The translations under genes and the position numbers were made by a program. Below are positions 27,285-36,486 of a stretch of DNA of 64,000 nt, one piece after another (the first letter of the stretch is position 1; every line of letters starts with the position of its first letter). Source of the DNA: Hoskinsella mucinilytica. Lineage in GTDB: Bacteria > Bacillota_I > Bacilli_A > Erysipelotrichales > Erysipelotrichaceae. The stretch covers positions 1 through 64,000 of the forward strand of contig NZ_JBEQZJ010000018.1 of the NCBI RefSeq assembly GCF_045223415.1. Reading direction: 5' to 3'. The notes below the pieces were generated by a model that saw only the letters and a program-made list of their open reading frames with translations, did no database searches and was not told the DNA's origin.

Positions 27285-28859
27285 ATGAGTAAGAGACCAG
27301 TTGTATTGGTTGTCATGGACGGTGTCGGAATCAGTGAAAATGAATTCGGCAATGCTGTGAAGGCTGCATACAAACCTACATTAGATGAATTATGGACAAA
27401 TTGTCCACACACAGAAATTAAAGCACATGGATTGGCTGTTGGGTTACCAACAGATGGAGATATGGGAAATAGTGAAGTTGGACACAATGCATTAGGTTGT
27501 GGACAAATCTATTCTCAGGGCGCAAAACTGGTAAACGAAAACATTGAAACAGGAGAAATTTTCAATACAGATACTTGGAAAGATCTTGTGTCAAATTGTA
27601 AAGATGGAAAGATGCATTTCCTTGGATTATTATCCGATGGTAATGTACACTCTCATATCAATCATTTAAAAGCTTTGATCAAACATGCAAAAGAAGATGG
27701 CGTAAAAGAAGTTAGAATTCATGCGTTATTAGATGGCCGTGATGTTCCTGAAACAAGTGCATTAACTTATGTTGATGATATTGAAGCAACGATTGCGGAA
27801 TTAAATGATGATACCTTCCATGCTTGTATTGCAAGTGGTGGTGGTCGTATGACAATCACAATGGATCGTTATGAAGCTAACTGGGCTATGGTAGAACAAG
27901 GATGGCATGTACATGTACTTGGTGAAGGAAGAGCTTTCTCAAGTGCGAAAGAAGCAATTGAAACCTATCGTAATGAAACAGGTGTAGTTGATCAGGATCT
28001 TCCAGGTTTCGTTATCGCAAAGGATGGCAAGCCTGTTGGAACAATCGAAGATGGTGATAGTGTTATTCTATTCAACTTCAGAGGCGATCGTGCACAGGAA
28101 ATTTCTTTGGCTTTCGATAATGAAAACTTTGATAAATTTGACCGTGTTCGTGTACCAAATGTTATGTATGCCGGTATGCTTCAGTATGATGCAGACTTAT
28201 GTATTCCTAAGAATTATTTAACACAACCACCTAAAATCAAATATACATTGACGGAAGAACTTTGCAAACACGGTATTCGTGAATATGCAATCAGTGAAAC
28301 TCAGAAGTATGGACATGTAACTTATTTCTGGAATGGAAATCGTAGTGAAAAAGTAAATGCTGATTTAGAAGACTATGTAGAAATCAAATCAGATGTTGTT
28401 CCATTTGAACAGCGTCCTTGGATGAAAGCAGCAGAAATTACAGATGTATTATGTGCAGCTATTGAATCCGGAAACTATGACTTCTTACGTACCAACTATC
28501 CAAATGGTGATATGGTAGGACATACAGGTAACTTTGAAGCTACTGTCATCGGTGTAGAATCAGTTGATCTTCAGTTAGCTCGTGTGAAGAAAGCGGTAGA
28601 TGCAGTCAATGGTATCTTGCTTGTAACTGCAGACCATGGTAATGCTGATGAAATGTATGAAAAGAAGAAAAAAGAAGATGCGCCAATCAAAGCAAAAACT
28701 TCTCATACATTAAATAAAGTTCCATTCATCGTATATGGTGCAGATGTTGAATTAAAACAAGATGAGAACTTAGGTTTATCTAATGTTGCGGCAACTGTAG
28801 CTGATTTATTGGAAGTTGCACCTAATGAACACTGGAACGAAAGTATCATCAAAAAGTAA
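27285..28859 (+). CDS. gpmI: 2,3-bisphosphoglycerate-independent phosphoglycerate mutase
   Basis: A 524-residue manganese enzyme of the alkaline phosphatase superfamily that interconverts 3- and 2-phosphoglycerate in glycolysis. VVMDGVGISE has the first metal Asp. The phosphorylated Ser is in PTDGDMGNSEVGHNALG (about residue 62). ALLDGRDVPETSAL, SGGGRMTITMDRYEANW and the metal-binding VTADHGNADEM complete the signature. Typical family length. Strong AGGAGG site; free-standing gene with terminators on both sides. Confidence 0.97.
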   Translation: MSKRPVVLVVMDGVGISENEFGNAVKAAYKPTLDELWTNCPHTEIKAHGLAVGLPTDGDMGNSEVGHNALGCGQIYSQGAKLVNENIETGEIFNTDTWKDLVSNCKDGKMHFLGLLSDGNVHSHINHLKALIKHAKEDGVKEVRIHALLDGRDVPETSALTYVDDIEATIAELNDDTFHACIASGGGRMTITMDRYEANWAMVEQGWHVHVLGEGRAFSSAKEAIETYRNETGVVDQDLPGFVIAKDGKPVGTIEDGDSVILFNFRGDRAQEISLAFDNENFDKFDRVRVPNVMYAGMLQYDADLCIPKNYLTQPPKIKYTLTEELCKHGIREYAISETQKYGHVTYFWNGNRSEKVNADLEDYVEIKSDVVPFEQRPWMKAAEITDVLCAAIESGNYDFLRTNYPNGDMVGHTGNFEATVIGVESVDLQLARVKKAVDAVNGILLVTADHGNADEMYEKKKKEDAPIKAKTSHTLNKVPFIVYGADVELKQDENLGLSNVAATVADLLEVAPNEHWNESIIKK

Positions 28860-28867
28860 GGAAAACT

Positions 28868-28898
28868 AAGGTGTTATCTAAGGATAATGCCTTTTTTT
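28868..28898 (+). terminator. Intrinsic terminator after gpmI
   Basis: AAGGTGTTATC pairs with GATAATGCCTT (one wobble) around a four-base loop, followed by a T-run. Confidence 0.9.
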
Positions 28899-28996
28899 GA
28901 ATATTATAAAAGAATTGGGGTATCTTATAAAAAACATATGCAACTGGATATGTTTCATGATAAACTAAAAGAAGAGCGGTGAAAGGAGAAAATGAA

Positions 28997-29434
28997 ATGG
29001 AGAAATATGAAATTAGGCGAGTCAGTGAAGATGACTATCATTCGATTCATGCGTTGAACGGGCAATTAGGGTATGAATACGATGAAGAAAAGGTAAAAGA
29101 ACGTATCTTGAATCTATTGGAAACAGGAACCGATATCATCAGTGTTTTAGAAATTGACAATAAGGTGGTAGGGTATATTCATGGTATTCCATATAATACG
29201 CTTTATGCGGATAATTTAATTAACATGGTAGCTATCGTATTTTCAAAAGATGATGATATAGAGAGTAAGTATATGAGAGAATTATTTTTTGAATTTGAAA
29301 AAAGAGTGAAGAAAAATGGCTATCATGGAATTCGTCTGACTGCCGATGTGGAGCGTGATATGTTACATGGGTTCTTGCTTGAAAATGGCTTTGAGAATAA
29401 GCGAGATCTAAAGCATTATATTAAATATTTTTAA
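28997..29434 (+). CDS. GNAT-family N-acetyltransferase
   Basis: A 145-residue protein. The start at 28997 is set by AAAGGAG eight bases upstream. It has the GNAT fold order: N-terminal EIRRVSEDDYHSIHALNGQLGYEY, core strand DIISVLEIDNKVVGYIHGIPY, and C-terminal GIRLTADVERDMLHGFLLENGFENK. The acetyl-CoA loop (Q/RxxGxG/A) is poorly kept, so activity is not certain. Substrate unknown. Single-gene unit. Confidence 0.8.
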   Translation: MEKYEIRRVSEDDYHSIHALNGQLGYEYDEEKVKERILNLLETGTDIISVLEIDNKVVGYIHGIPYNTLYADNLINMVAIVFSKDDDIESKYMRELFFEFEKRVKKNGYHGIRLTADVERDMLHGFLLENGFENKRDLKHYIKYF

Positions 29435-29440
29435 ATGTAA

Positions 29441-29469
29441 AAGGTTGTCAAAAAGGCAATCTTTTTTTC
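29441..29469 (+). terminator. Intrinsic terminator
   Basis: AAGGTTG and CAATCTT pair (one wobble) around a nine-base loop and run into seven T residues. Confidence 0.75.
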
Positions 29470-29567
29470 TATCATGAAATCTTTAGAAAATCTTTCGTTT
29501 TCCTACAATAAATTCTCAATATCTTTCCCTTATAATGATGATAGATGAACAAAAGGAGAGATATCTT

Positions 29568-29720
29568 ATGGCACAAAATATTAAAAAAAGAACCATCCTT
29601 GGCATCGCAACGTTAATCGGCTTCTTTGCAGGGATGCGTCTTTATGCTCAGGAAAGAAGAAAACTAATAGAGGAGAAAGAGAGAGAACGAGAAAAACGTT
29701 GGTCCGCAATGGGATTATAA
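29568..29720 (+). CDS. Small single-helix membrane protein (first of a pair)
   Basis: A 50-residue protein after AAAGGAGAG at 29552-29560; an earlier in-frame ATG lacks a site. Basic N-terminus (MAQNIKKR), one hydrophobic helix (TILGIATLIGFFAGMRLYA), then a highly charged helix (ERRKLIEEKEREREKR). A TATAAT-like -10 lies at 29531. It resembles the 52-residue protein encoded 120 bases downstream. Function unknown. Confidence 0.6.
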   Translation: MAQNIKKRTILGIATLIGFFAGMRLYAQERRKLIEEKEREREKRWSAMGL

Positions 29721-29839
29721 GAGAAAACTAGAAAACTTAAGAAAGAATTCATAATTTATACATAATTCTTTGACACTTTTTGAACACCTTTGATGTATAA
29801 TAACAGTATCAATGCTAAGAATAGATCGGAGGAGTTCTT

Positions 29840-29998
29840 ATGGAAGGAAAAAAAGTAAAAAAAGCAATCATTGGAGGAATCGCTACATGTGTTGGTGTAT
29901 TCGGGGGCGCTAAACTGTATATGAATAAAAAGAAAGAAAAAGCAATATTAAGAGAAGAAGAACGTAAACAAGTATTAGAGGATACTGGAAAAGAATGA
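29840..29998 (+). CDS. Small single-helix membrane protein (second of a pair)
   Basis: A 52-residue protein with GGAGGAG at 29828-29834 just before ATG 29840. Layout is the same as its upstream neighbour: MEGKKVKKAIIGGIATCVGVF, then GGAKLYMNKKKEKAI and a charged tail (LREEERKQVLEDTGKE). The shared pattern K-x-II-x-GIAT ... G(A/G)x(R/K)LY shows a tandem duplication. Ends at a strong terminator. Function unknown. Confidence 0.65.
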   Translation: MEGKKVKKAIIGGIATCVGVFGGAKLYMNKKKEKAILREEERKQVLEDTGKE

Positions 29999-30041
29999 AA
30001 AGGATGAAAGAGGATCGTTATAGATCATTTCATCCTTTTTA
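29996..30041 (+). terminator. Strong intrinsic terminator
   Basis: AAAAGGATGAAA pairs with TTTCATCCTTTT at 30028-30039, with an inner GATC/GATC pairing, and overlaps the stop codon of the small gene. Confidence 0.9.
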
Positions 30042-30116
30042 TTAGAATTTTACGAATGTTGCAGGTGCTCTACATTGGTTTAAGAATATTGATAAATTCT
30101 TTTTAAGTTATTGATA

Positions 30117-31379
30117 TCAGTTAGCTTTCTTTTTTAATTCCGCAAGATGATTCGTTCGTTTGACACTTCGAAGCTTATCTAGGTTTTGTGCCAAAGTTTT
30201 TTCATATGATGAATTGGTTTGTGGCTGATAGAATCTTTCATTTTTTAAACGATCCGGTAGATATTGAATTCTTGACCAGATATCAGGTCTATCATAATCA
30301 TATTGATCTTGTTCTTTCATATTCACAGGTGTGAATTTCAAGTAATCCGGTACGCTATAAGAGGTTCTTTTGATAATTTGCATGACCCGATCGATGGACT
30401 GTTCCGCACTCTTTGATTTTGGGGATAGTGTAACATCAATGACAGCCATCGCAAGAGGAATTCTTCCTTCAGGAAAGCCTACCCTTTTTGCTGCATCAAT
30501 TGCCTGTACACATCGTGCTACAGCAGCAGGATTACCTAATCCGACATCTTCATAAGCGGTTACTAACAATCTTCGCTCAATGCTATCCATATCATTTGCT
30601 TCGATCATGATTCCTAGATAATATAATGCAGCATCCACATCACTGCCTCGAATGGATTTTTGAAAACCGCTTAACACATCATAATAGCCATCTCCATCGC
30701 TATCCATGCTCATATTCGGTATTTGAGAATATTGAGAAACAAGATCTTTTGTGATAACGCCATCACTTGCGATTGTGACGATTTCTAATATATTTAATGC
30801 ATAACGAATATCTCCATTGCTATGTCTGGAGATGATATGTAATGCATCATCTTCAATGGTAACACTGTTATTCAGACCATCAGGATGTTGGATTGCTTTT
30901 TTTAATGCTTGTTCAATATCCTCTTGTTTTGCCTGTTTGATTTCAAATAGGTGGCATCTGGAACGTATAGCAGGATTGATTGCATGAAGTGGATTGCTTG
31001 TAGTTGCGCCGATTAAGGTGATGTTTCCATTTTCAACATGTGGTAATAAAAGATCCTGTTTATCTTTATTCAGTCGATGAACCTCATCTATGATAACAAC
31101 CAGACCTTCATAAAACTTAGCTTCTTGAAATATGGTTTCTAAATCTTTTTTATTACCGGTTACCGCATTAAATAAACGATAAGGCATTCCTAATTCATTT
31201 GCCAGTACCATTGCCAATGTAGTTTTACCGGTACCGGGAGGACCATAGAAAATCATTGAAAATAAGCGTTTTGCGTCTAAACATTTTCTTAAAACCTTAC
31301 CTTCTCCAATTAGATGCTGTTGTCCTATAATATCATCAAGATGCGTTGGTCGCATTCGAAAAGCCAATGGTTGTTTCAT
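30117..31379 (-). CDS. rarA: Replication-associated recombination protein RarA (MgsA)
   Basis: A 420-residue AAA+ ATPase of the clamp-loader family that acts at stalled replication forks. It has PLAFRMRPTHLDDIIGQQHL at the N-terminus, Walker A FYGPPGTGKTTLA (about 44-56), Walker B VVIIDEVHRLNK, sensor 1 LIGATTSNP and the C-terminal tetramerisation region (ANDMDSIERRLLVTAYEDVGLGNPAA and SKSAEQSI). Typical length. Stands alone. Confidence 0.96.
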   Translation of the reverse strand: MKQPLAFRMRPTHLDDIIGQQHLIGEGKVLRKCLDAKRLFSMIFYGPPGTGKTTLAMVLANELGMPYRLFNAVTGNKKDLETIFQEAKFYEGLVVIIDEVHRLNKDKQDLLLPHVENGNITLIGATTSNPLHAINPAIRSRCHLFEIKQAKQEDIEQALKKAIQHPDGLNNSVTIEDDALHIISRHSNGDIRYALNILEIVTIASDGVITKDLVSQYSQIPNMSMDSDGDGYYDVLSGFQKSIRGSDVDAALYYLGIMIEANDMDSIERRLLVTAYEDVGLGNPAAVARCVQAIDAAKRVGFPEGRIPLAMAVIDVTLSPKSKSAEQSIDRVMQIIKRTSYSVPDYLKFTPVNMKEQDQYDYDRPDIWSRIQYLPDRLKNERFYQPQTNSSYEKTLAQNLDKLRSVKRTNHLAELKKKAN

Positions 31380-31778
31380 GTCATCACTCCTTGTTTATTT
31401 ATTTTACCATAATTATGTAAGAACTACCCCTTAACAGTCAAATTTCTTTATTCTTATGATTATTTAGTAAGCTAGATTGGCTGTTAATAATGTAGCAAAA
31501 GAGAATACAAAATTGGTGAATAAGGTTTATATAACAACGAGTTTCTTTACTTCTATTATTCTGATATAACATCATTTTAGAAGCTTATTTTAGATAGTTT
31601 TCAGCCTTATGTGATAGCATCTTTATCTTAATAAAGAGTCACACGAATATAACATGAAACAAAGCTTGAAATATCTGTTTTATTCGCAGCAATTAATTAT
31701 TACTATATTCTCAATTTCAAGTTACTTTTGATAAAATTTATATTATAATGATGATATGCGTAATAGGAAGTGGTAATA
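31380..31778. other. Gene-free 400-base spacer with an inverted repeat
   Basis: No convincing gene on either strand. It holds the upstream region of rarA (minus) and of the ICMT/GH3 operon (plus). TTAACAGTCAA at 31431-31441 pairs with TTGGCTGTTAA at 31477-31487 (one wobble), without a T-run, so it is not a usual terminator. TATAAT at 31744-31749 is a likely -10 for the downstream operon; its -35 is weak. Confidence 0.5.
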
Positions 31779-32330
31779 ATGCTCGTAATGATAGGATGTT
31801 TATCGTTTGTGATTATGATGTTGAATGATATCAATCAAATTTTTAATCAATACAAGATAGGGAAATATGCATTTGCTATAGGGTGTATCTTATTAGGAAT
31901 GGTAACTATTATGATGATAATAAAAGCCGATTTCTCTATTGAAAATACCGGGGCTCTGCAATGGTGTTTACTAATGATGAGCATAGGATCCTTTGTACTA
32001 TTAATATATACCTTATTTTTCGCATTACCTTTTAAAGGAACCTATATAGAACAAGATCAATTAAAAGTTTATGATAAAGGTGTATATGCATTATGTCGCC
32101 ATCCGGGAGTATTATGGTTGTTCTTCTTTTATTGGTTTCTTTCTCTATTTTTGTCATCAAGTGAACTCAGGACAGCTGCTGTTATGTTTTCGCTAATGAA
32201 TTTTATATATGCATATCTTCAGGATAAACTGATATTTCCACGAACTTTGGCAGGATATGATGAATACCAGAAATCGGTACCTTTTTTAATCCCGACACTG
32301 ACATCATGCAAGCAATGCCTTAGAAAGTGA
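31779..32330 (+). CDS. Isoprenylcysteine carboxyl methyltransferase-like membrane protein
   Basis: A 183-residue integral membrane protein with five predicted helices. The C-terminal motif is that of the ICMT/PEMT methyltransferases: YDKGVYALCRHPGVLWLFFFYW, then LQDKLIFPRTLAGYDEYQKSVPFLIP (RHP for S-adenosylmethionine binding and the late E/D-x-Y-x2-Y-x3-V-P). It would methylate a carboxyl or amine group at the membrane. Start at 31779 because AGGAAG is eight bases upstream. Sixteen bases before a GH3-family enzyme gene. Confidence 0.75.
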   Translation: MLVMIGCLSFVIMMLNDINQIFNQYKIGKYAFAIGCILLGMVTIMMIIKADFSIENTGALQWCLLMMSIGSFVLLIYTLFFALPFKGTYIEQDQLKVYDKGVYALCRHPGVLWLFFFYWFLSLFLSSSELRTAAVMFSLMNFIYAYLQDKLIFPRTLAGYDEYQKSVPFLIPTLTSCKQCLRK

Positions 32331-32345
32331 AGGAAAGGAGAGCGT

Positions 32346-33962
32346 ATGCAATTTGAGGAGCTTTTGAGAAAGAAAAAGTATAGAGAAATCTGGGAAGAAT
32401 ATTGTGGGTTTCTTGATTTGAGTATGGAAGAATATATGAAGATTCAGTTTCGTTTATTGAAAGAACAAATGGATCAGTGGTTGATGTCTCCATTAGGAAA
32501 AAGCATTATGAAAGGTAGAATTCTGCATGACTTTGATGACTTTCGTCAAGTAGTGCCATTAACAACGTATGAAGATTATGCAGATATTTTACTAGCAAAA
32601 AGAGAAGAGGATCTATGTGAAAAACCGGTGACATGGATAGAAACCACATGGGAAGCAGGCAGACATCCTATAAAATGTGCACCTTATACAAGAGAAATGC
32701 TAGATGTGTTTAAAAGCAACATGTTATCCTGTTTGATATTAGCAGGAAGTCAAGCAAAATATGATGTGAGCATACGTCCACATGATAAAACGTTATATGG
32801 GGTAGCTTCTTTGCCTTATGCAACAGGATTATTACCAATCTTGGTCAAAGAAGAATTAACATTGGATATCCTACCACCAGTTGAACAAGCTGAAAAGCTT
32901 AGTTTCAAAGAACGAAATGTATTAGGATTTAAAATGGGTGTAAAACAAGGAATCGATATCTTTTTTGCTTTAAGTTCTGTAGCTTACTACATAAGTATGG
33001 CATTTTCTCAAGTGCAAGGAATGTCATCAGGAAAATCAAAATCAGGAAGTATGAAACCTAAAATGGCATATCGCCTAATGAAAGCAAATTATACTGCAAA
33101 AAAAGAAAATCGTGACATATTACCGAGAGATGTTTTCCATATGAAATGCTTTCTATGTGCAGGAACAGATAGTCATATGTACAAACCAGTATTAGAGAAG
33201 TTATGGGGAAAACGCCCGCATGAGATTTTTGCGGGGACAGAACCTACCTGTATTGCAAGTGAAAATTGGAGTCGTAATGGAATGTATTTTTTTCCGGATG
33301 CTTGTTTTTATGAATTTATGCCAATTGAAGAAGCCAATCATATGAGAGAAAATCCTTTATATCAACCAAAAACATACTTGATGGATGAAGTGGTTGCTCA
33401 TGAAGAATATGAGTTGGTAGTAACGGTGTTTAAAGGTGGAGCCTTTGCTCGTTATATGACCAAAGATCGTTATCGATGTATTGCCACTAGAGATAGTGAA
33501 GATCACATACAATTGCCTAGATTTACCTATATTGATCGCTCTTTGGATATCATTGATATTGCCGGCTTCACAAGAATCAGTGAAAAAACAATTGAAGATG
33601 TTATTAAGATGAGTAAACTAGCTATTAAGCAATGGGTGGCAGTGAAAGAATATGATGATTTTAAACCATATTTGCATTTGATCATTGAAATGGAGAAAGA
33701 AAGCATTTGTAAAGACGCAATACATAAGAAAGTATTAAAAGAACATTTACAAATCTACTTTACTTATTTTGATAATGATTATGAAGATTTACAAACAATG
33801 TTGGGAATAGACCCACTGAAAATCACCATTGTCCGTTGTCAAACATTTGAATTATATGAACAATTATACGAAAAGAAATTAGTGAAAATGAATCCATCAA
33901 GACATTGCATTCAAGATTTATTAGCATTGAGTTCACCTAAGAAAAGAGGAGACCAATTATGA
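32346..33962 (+). CDS. GH3-family acyl-adenylating enzyme
   Basis: A 538-residue soluble protein of the GH3 family, whose plant members adenylate a carboxylate and join it to an amino acid. Family marks are the N-terminal SPLGKSIMKG...DDFRQVVPLTTYEDYA, a central CFLCAGTDSHMYKPVLEKLWGKRPHEIFAGTEPT, FPDACFYEFMP (the GH3 Y-x-E/S-x-F nucleotide pocket) and a C-terminal domain with YELVVTVFKGGAFARYMTKDRYRC. Bacterial members are uncharacterised as far as I know. It sits between a methyltransferase and a seven-helix c-di-GMP-type sensor, overlapping the latter by four bases. The substrate is unknown. Confidence 0.82.
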   Translation: MQFEELLRKKKYREIWEEYCGFLDLSMEEYMKIQFRLLKEQMDQWLMSPLGKSIMKGRILHDFDDFRQVVPLTTYEDYADILLAKREEDLCEKPVTWIETTWEAGRHPIKCAPYTREMLDVFKSNMLSCLILAGSQAKYDVSIRPHDKTLYGVASLPYATGLLPILVKEELTLDILPPVEQAEKLSFKERNVLGFKMGVKQGIDIFFALSSVAYYISMAFSQVQGMSSGKSKSGSMKPKMAYRLMKANYTAKKENRDILPRDVFHMKCFLCAGTDSHMYKPVLEKLWGKRPHEIFAGTEPTCIASENWSRNGMYFFPDACFYEFMPIEEANHMRENPLYQPKTYLMDEVVAHEEYELVVTVFKGGAFARYMTKDRYRCIATRDSEDHIQLPRFTYIDRSLDIIDIAGFTRISEKTIEDVIKMSKLAIKQWVAVKEYDDFKPYLHLIIEMEKESICKDAIHKKVLKEHLQIYFTYFDNDYEDLQTMLGIDPLKITIVRCQTFELYEQLYEKKLVKMNPSRHCIQDLLALSSPKKRGDQL

Positions 33963-36451
33963 CTTTAACTATGGTTCCCGGGATTGCTTTGTTTTTCTAT
34001 ACGATTTTATTTTTGGCATTAACAGCCGCTAAGAAAAATAAATTAATATATATCTTTCAAATAATGATTTTCTTCTTTATTTTATGGACTGCCGGTTCTG
34101 TTATGATGCGTTCCAATATGTTTCCAAGTGTGATTTTTTGGTGTAAAGTGTCTATCTTCGGTATGTTTGGAATTCCGATGTTGTATTATGAGTTTATCTG
34201 TACTTTTGTAAACGATAAAGGATATTTCCGTAAATATATATTTTTGATCTTGTTCATTATTTGTGAATTGTTATTGCTATCAGATTTACTAATACAGCAA
34301 CCACAATTGGTAGAAATCGATGGAATGAGGACCTTTAGTTTTGAACCAACTATTTGGATATCAATTCCTATCATCTATGTATTATTTGTTGCTATTACTG
34401 TATTACAAAAGATCGTAAAAAGTATTTTTCAAAAAGGATCTCAGCTACAAGACTTTCTACCACTAATAGCAGGTATCTGTATTTTAACATTAGGGACACT
34501 TGCATCTACTATACCGGCAATAGGAAAATATCCAATTGATACTTGTAGTGGAATCATCAATGCGATTTGTTTGTTTTATATTTTATACAATAAACGTTTG
34601 ATCAAGATGACACTGGTGATTTCAAGAGGTACAGCTTATGTATTAACATGTGCAGTAGTATTATTGTTTTCTATGAACTTTATTCAACCAATTGAATCCT
34701 TTCTAGATCATGTATTTCCTTTCTTAAATGGATATAATACAACTTTAGTTGTTTTATTATTTTCTTTGATTACAAGCGTCGTATTCTTTTCAATAAAGCG
34801 GTTTATTGACTTATTATTTGTGAAAGAAGATCAGAAGAAAGCAAATCTTCTAAGAAGTTATAGTTCTTGTATCGCTAGTTATCTTGATTTAAAAGAAATT
34901 TGTAAAGAATTGGTCTCTGTTGTAAAAGAAGACATTGAAGGTGTGAATGTGTACCTTTGTTTATTAAATGAAGAGGAACATTCCTATGAAATGGTGTACT
35001 CTTCCAATACCCTAAATCGTCAAGTTTTAAATATATCTATACAGAATCCTTGTGTTGTGTTTTTGAAACAGACGAAGAAAAGTGTATCTTTAAGGACATT
35101 TCAACGTAGTGTATGGTATAAATCAATGTGGGAAAAAGAAAAAAGAGTTTTCAATGATTTACATATTGATTGTTTTGTTCCTTTGATTGTGGAAAATGAA
35201 TTGATTGGTATGATCGTTTTATCACAAAAACCAAAACCATATACGTTAAATGATTTAATATTTTTAGATAGCGTCGCAAGTATCAGTGCAATCGCAATTA
35301 AAAATGCATATTTATATCAAAGTGTATATGAAAAGGCAAGCAGTGATCATTTAACAGGACTTTTGAATAGAGAATTTTTCTTTCAAGAATTAGAAAAGAA
35401 ATTTCTAGAAGAAAACGAAACGATTGCCTTAGCCATCTTAAATATTGATGATTTTTCATTATATAATGAATTATATGGAAGAGATCAAGCAGATATCGCA
35501 CTTCAACAAATTGCATCTGTTTTAAAATCATCTTGGAAGGATGAAAATAGTGTCCTTGCAAGATATAGTGGGAAAGAATTCGCCATCTTGTGTACTAATA
35601 TGGATATTATAAAAGTGAAACGAATGCTTCAAATGGTAATCGATCAAATGCAAAAACAAATTGATATGAATCAAGGGAAGTGGAAAAGAGTATTGACATT
35701 TAGTATAGGGATTTGTATTTATCCCTATGCTGCTGAAAATGAAAAAGAGTTGATCAGCAATACAGAAATGGCCGTATTTACTGCAAAGCAAAATGGAAAA
35801 AATCGTATGGTAGTTTATACCATGGAAGAAATTGTTCAAAACAATACAAAAGTTAATGAAGATACACGTCAAGTATATGCACAATATGCACCTACGATAT
35901 CAGCATTAACTGCAGCCATTGATATGAAAGATCGTTATACCTTTCAACATAGTGCAAATGTTTCTCAATATGCGATGATATTAGCACAAGCGTATGGATT
36001 GAATGCAGAACATGTAGAATTGATAAGAGAAGCAGCCTTATTACATGATATTGGAAAAATCGGTATTCCGGAAGATATTTTAAATAAGCCAGGAAAATTG
36101 ACGGACGATGAATATCGTATGATACAAACACATGTCGAAAAATCAATATCCATTATTCGTCATTTACCAAGTTTGGATTATGTAATTCCTGCTGTATTAG
36201 GTCATCATGAACGATGGGATGGAAAGGGTTATCCTAGAGGATTAAAGCGTGATGAAAATCCAATTGCGGCTAGATGTATTTGTATTGCAGATACCTTTGA
36301 TGCGATGACAACAAAGCGAAGTTATCGTGATCCTTTGCCTTTGGAGATTGCAGTTGAGGAAATAAAAAAAGGAGCAAATACTCAATTTGATCCTAAATTA
36401 GCAAATTTATTTGTAGAGTTAATACAGAATGGAAGCATAACGATTCTTTAA
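33959..36451 (+). CDS. 7TM-GAF-GGDEF(degenerate)-HD-GYP signalling protein
   Basis: An 830-residue membrane sensor. Residues 1-275 contain about eight hydrophobic helices of the HisKA_7TM type. A GAF-like domain follows (about 300-445), then a GGDEF domain (about 460-620) in which the active-site loop is YSGKEF instead of GGDEF, so cyclase activity is unlikely. The C-terminal HD-GYP domain (about 640-830) is complete: LLHDIGKIGIPEDILNKPGKL, HVEKSISII, LGHHERWDGKGYPRGL and DTFDAMTTKRSYR. It would hydrolyse c-di-GMP, with the GGDEF domain perhaps acting as a GTP-binding regulator. Its gene overlaps the GH3 gene, so the sensor is probably tuned to the product of that enzyme or its methylated form. 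Confidence 0.92.
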   Translation: MTLTMVPGIALFFYTILFLALTAAKKNKLIYIFQIMIFFFILWTAGSVMMRSNMFPSVIFWCKVSIFGMFGIPMLYYEFICTFVNDKGYFRKYIFLILFIICELLLLSDLLIQQPQLVEIDGMRTFSFEPTIWISIPIIYVLFVAITVLQKIVKSIFQKGSQLQDFLPLIAGICILTLGTLASTIPAIGKYPIDTCSGIINAICLFYILYNKRLIKMTLVISRGTAYVLTCAVVLLFSMNFIQPIESFLDHVFPFLNGYNTTLVVLLFSLITSVVFFSIKRFIDLLFVKEDQKKANLLRSYSSCIASYLDLKEICKELVSVVKEDIEGVNVYLCLLNEEEHSYEMVYSSNTLNRQVLNISIQNPCVVFLKQTKKSVSLRTFQRSVWYKSMWEKEKRVFNDLHIDCFVPLIVENELIGMIVLSQKPKPYTLNDLIFLDSVASISAIAIKNAYLYQSVYEKASSDHLTGLLNREFFFQELEKKFLEENETIALAILNIDDFSLYNELYGRDQADIALQQIASVLKSSWKDENSVLARYSGKEFAILCTNMDIIKVKRMLQMVIDQMQKQIDMNQGKWKRVLTFSIGICIYPYAAENEKELISNTEMAVFTAKQNGKNRMVVYTMEEIVQNNTKVNEDTRQVYAQYAPTISALTAAIDMKDRYTFQHSANVSQYAMILAQAYGLNAEHVELIREAALLHDIGKIGIPEDILNKPGKLTDDEYRMIQTHVEKSISIIRHLPSLDYVIPAVLGHHERWDGKGYPRGLKRDENPIAARCICIADTFDAMTTKRSYRDPLPLEIAVEEIKKGANTQFDPKLANLFVELIQNGSITIL

Positions 36452-36458
36452 GCGTAAG

Positions 36459-36486
36459 AAAAGGGACTGTTAGATGGTCCCTTTTT
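36459..36486 (+). terminator. Intrinsic terminator of the GH3/HD-GYP operon
   Basis: AAAGGGAC (36460-36467) and GTCCCTTT (36477-36484) flank a nine-base loop, followed by T residues. Confidence 0.9.

Noticed and set aside
31431..31487. Inverted repeat as a terminator
   Set aside because: The arms pair well but there is no T-tract and the loop is about 35 bases. It is noted only as a repeat.
32346..33962. Auxin-related function for the GH3-family protein
   Set aside because: The family name comes from plants. Only the adenylating fold is supported here, not the substrate.
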